Positions 12,915-12,997 of a stretch of 12,997 nucleotides of DNA are shown one piece after another. Each line of letters starts with the position of its first letter. Within the stretch, counting starts at the first letter, position 1. Under the pieces are notes generated by a model. The model did not search any database. It worked only from the letters and a program-made list of their open reading frames with translations, and had not been told where the DNA came from. Location: the NCBI GenBank assembly GCA_023664705.1, contig JAMPFE010000051.1:1-12997 (forward strand). The letters run 5' to 3'. A program made the translations under genes and the position numbers. This DNA is from Lachnospiraceae bacterium (GTDB taxonomy: Bacteria; Bacillota; Clostridia; Oscillospirales; Ruminococcaceae).

Positions 12915-12981
12915 CTGCAATTATCTGCAATTAACTGCAAAACGGCTGCAAATTACTGCACGCGAACTGCAAAAGACTGCA
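12915..12981 (+). repeat. Seven helically phased CTGCA repeats
   Basis: CTGCA begins at 12915, 12925, 12935, 12946, 12956, 12967 and 12977, steps of 10, 10, 11, 10, 11 and 10 bases, averaging 10.3. Five of the seven continue as CTGCAA. One further CTGCAA (12825) and an imperfect ATGCAA ten bases later (12835-12840) lie upstream. All sites face the same side of the helix, as expected for cooperative binding of a regulator. The array ends 9 bases before the GAAAGGA ribosome binding site of a gene beyond the window. Confidence 0.75.
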
Positions 12982-12997
12982 GTATTATGCGAAAGGA

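Larger units (their letters stand above)
12613..12997. other. 385-base gene-free region with stem-loops and regulatory repeats
   Basis: No credible gene is seen. The region holds two strong stem-loops (12623-12651 and 12668-12693), a wide inverted repeat with a T-run (12732-12805), a phased CTGCA array (12915-12981), and a ribosome-binding-site-like GAAAGGA at the window end. It is probably the 3' region of the DUF11 gene followed by the control region of a rightward gene starting just beyond 12997. Confidence 0.6.

Noticed and set aside
12915..12981. CTGCA array considered as a CRISPR array
   Set aside because: The repeats are 5-6 bases with gaps of 5-6 bases, far too short for CRISPR repeats and spacers, and there are no cas genes in the window.

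Overview
The window looks like a chromosomal piece of an anaerobic Clostridia species, most likely an Oscillospiraceae/Ruminococcaceae-type gut bacterium. It has GC-rich coding sequence with AT-rich spacers, AGGAGG-type ribosome binding sites, TTGACA/TATAAT-type promoters, a CCA-encoding tRNA gene, lipoproteins with lipobox signals, and small accessory genes of the kind carried by Firmicutes conjugative elements. No marker gene fixes the genus, so this is an inference.

Positions 1 to about 2600 are visibly more AT-rich than the rest and look like the right end of an integrated element. On the minus strand they carry a 100-aa accessory gene with its terminator, a possible 35-codon ORF, a 483-aa protein with an ArdA-like N-terminal part, and a translationally coupled gene, cut by the window edge, that is a paralogue of the C-terminal half of the 483-aa protein. 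Just beyond, at 2580-2603, lies an isolated tRNA T-arm plus 3' acceptor strand on the plus strand. This is what the far end of an element inserted in a tRNA 3' end would leave. Two long hairpins and a complete tRNA-Leu(UAA) gene with its own promoter follow (2617-3001).

Positions 3031-9481 hold a three-gene minus-strand operon with a clear promoter at 9453-9481 and a terminator at 3031-3069. In transcription order it encodes two lipoproteins, each an extracellular solute-binding fold followed by what looks like a 5'-nucleotidase C-terminal domain, then a membrane hybrid histidine kinase with two receiver domains. No transporter permease or ATPase is present. The operon therefore reads as a ligand-sensing and signalling unit, not as a sugar importer. 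This is the best candidate in the window for an undescribed system.

Positions 9618-11658 hold a divergent plus-strand operon: an ECF sigma factor, an overlapping zinc-finger (ZAS-type) membrane anti-sigma factor, and an overlapping single-pass membrane protein of unknown role, ending at a strong terminator. The sigma and histidine-kinase operons share one AT-rich divergent promoter region.

Positions 11708-12997 hold a gene for a DUF11-repeat protein with no visible export signal, two strong stem-loops, and a regulatory-looking stretch that ends in a ribosome binding site for a gene just outside the window. That stretch contains seven CTGCA repeats spaced 10 or 11 bases apart, i.e. phased with the DNA helix.
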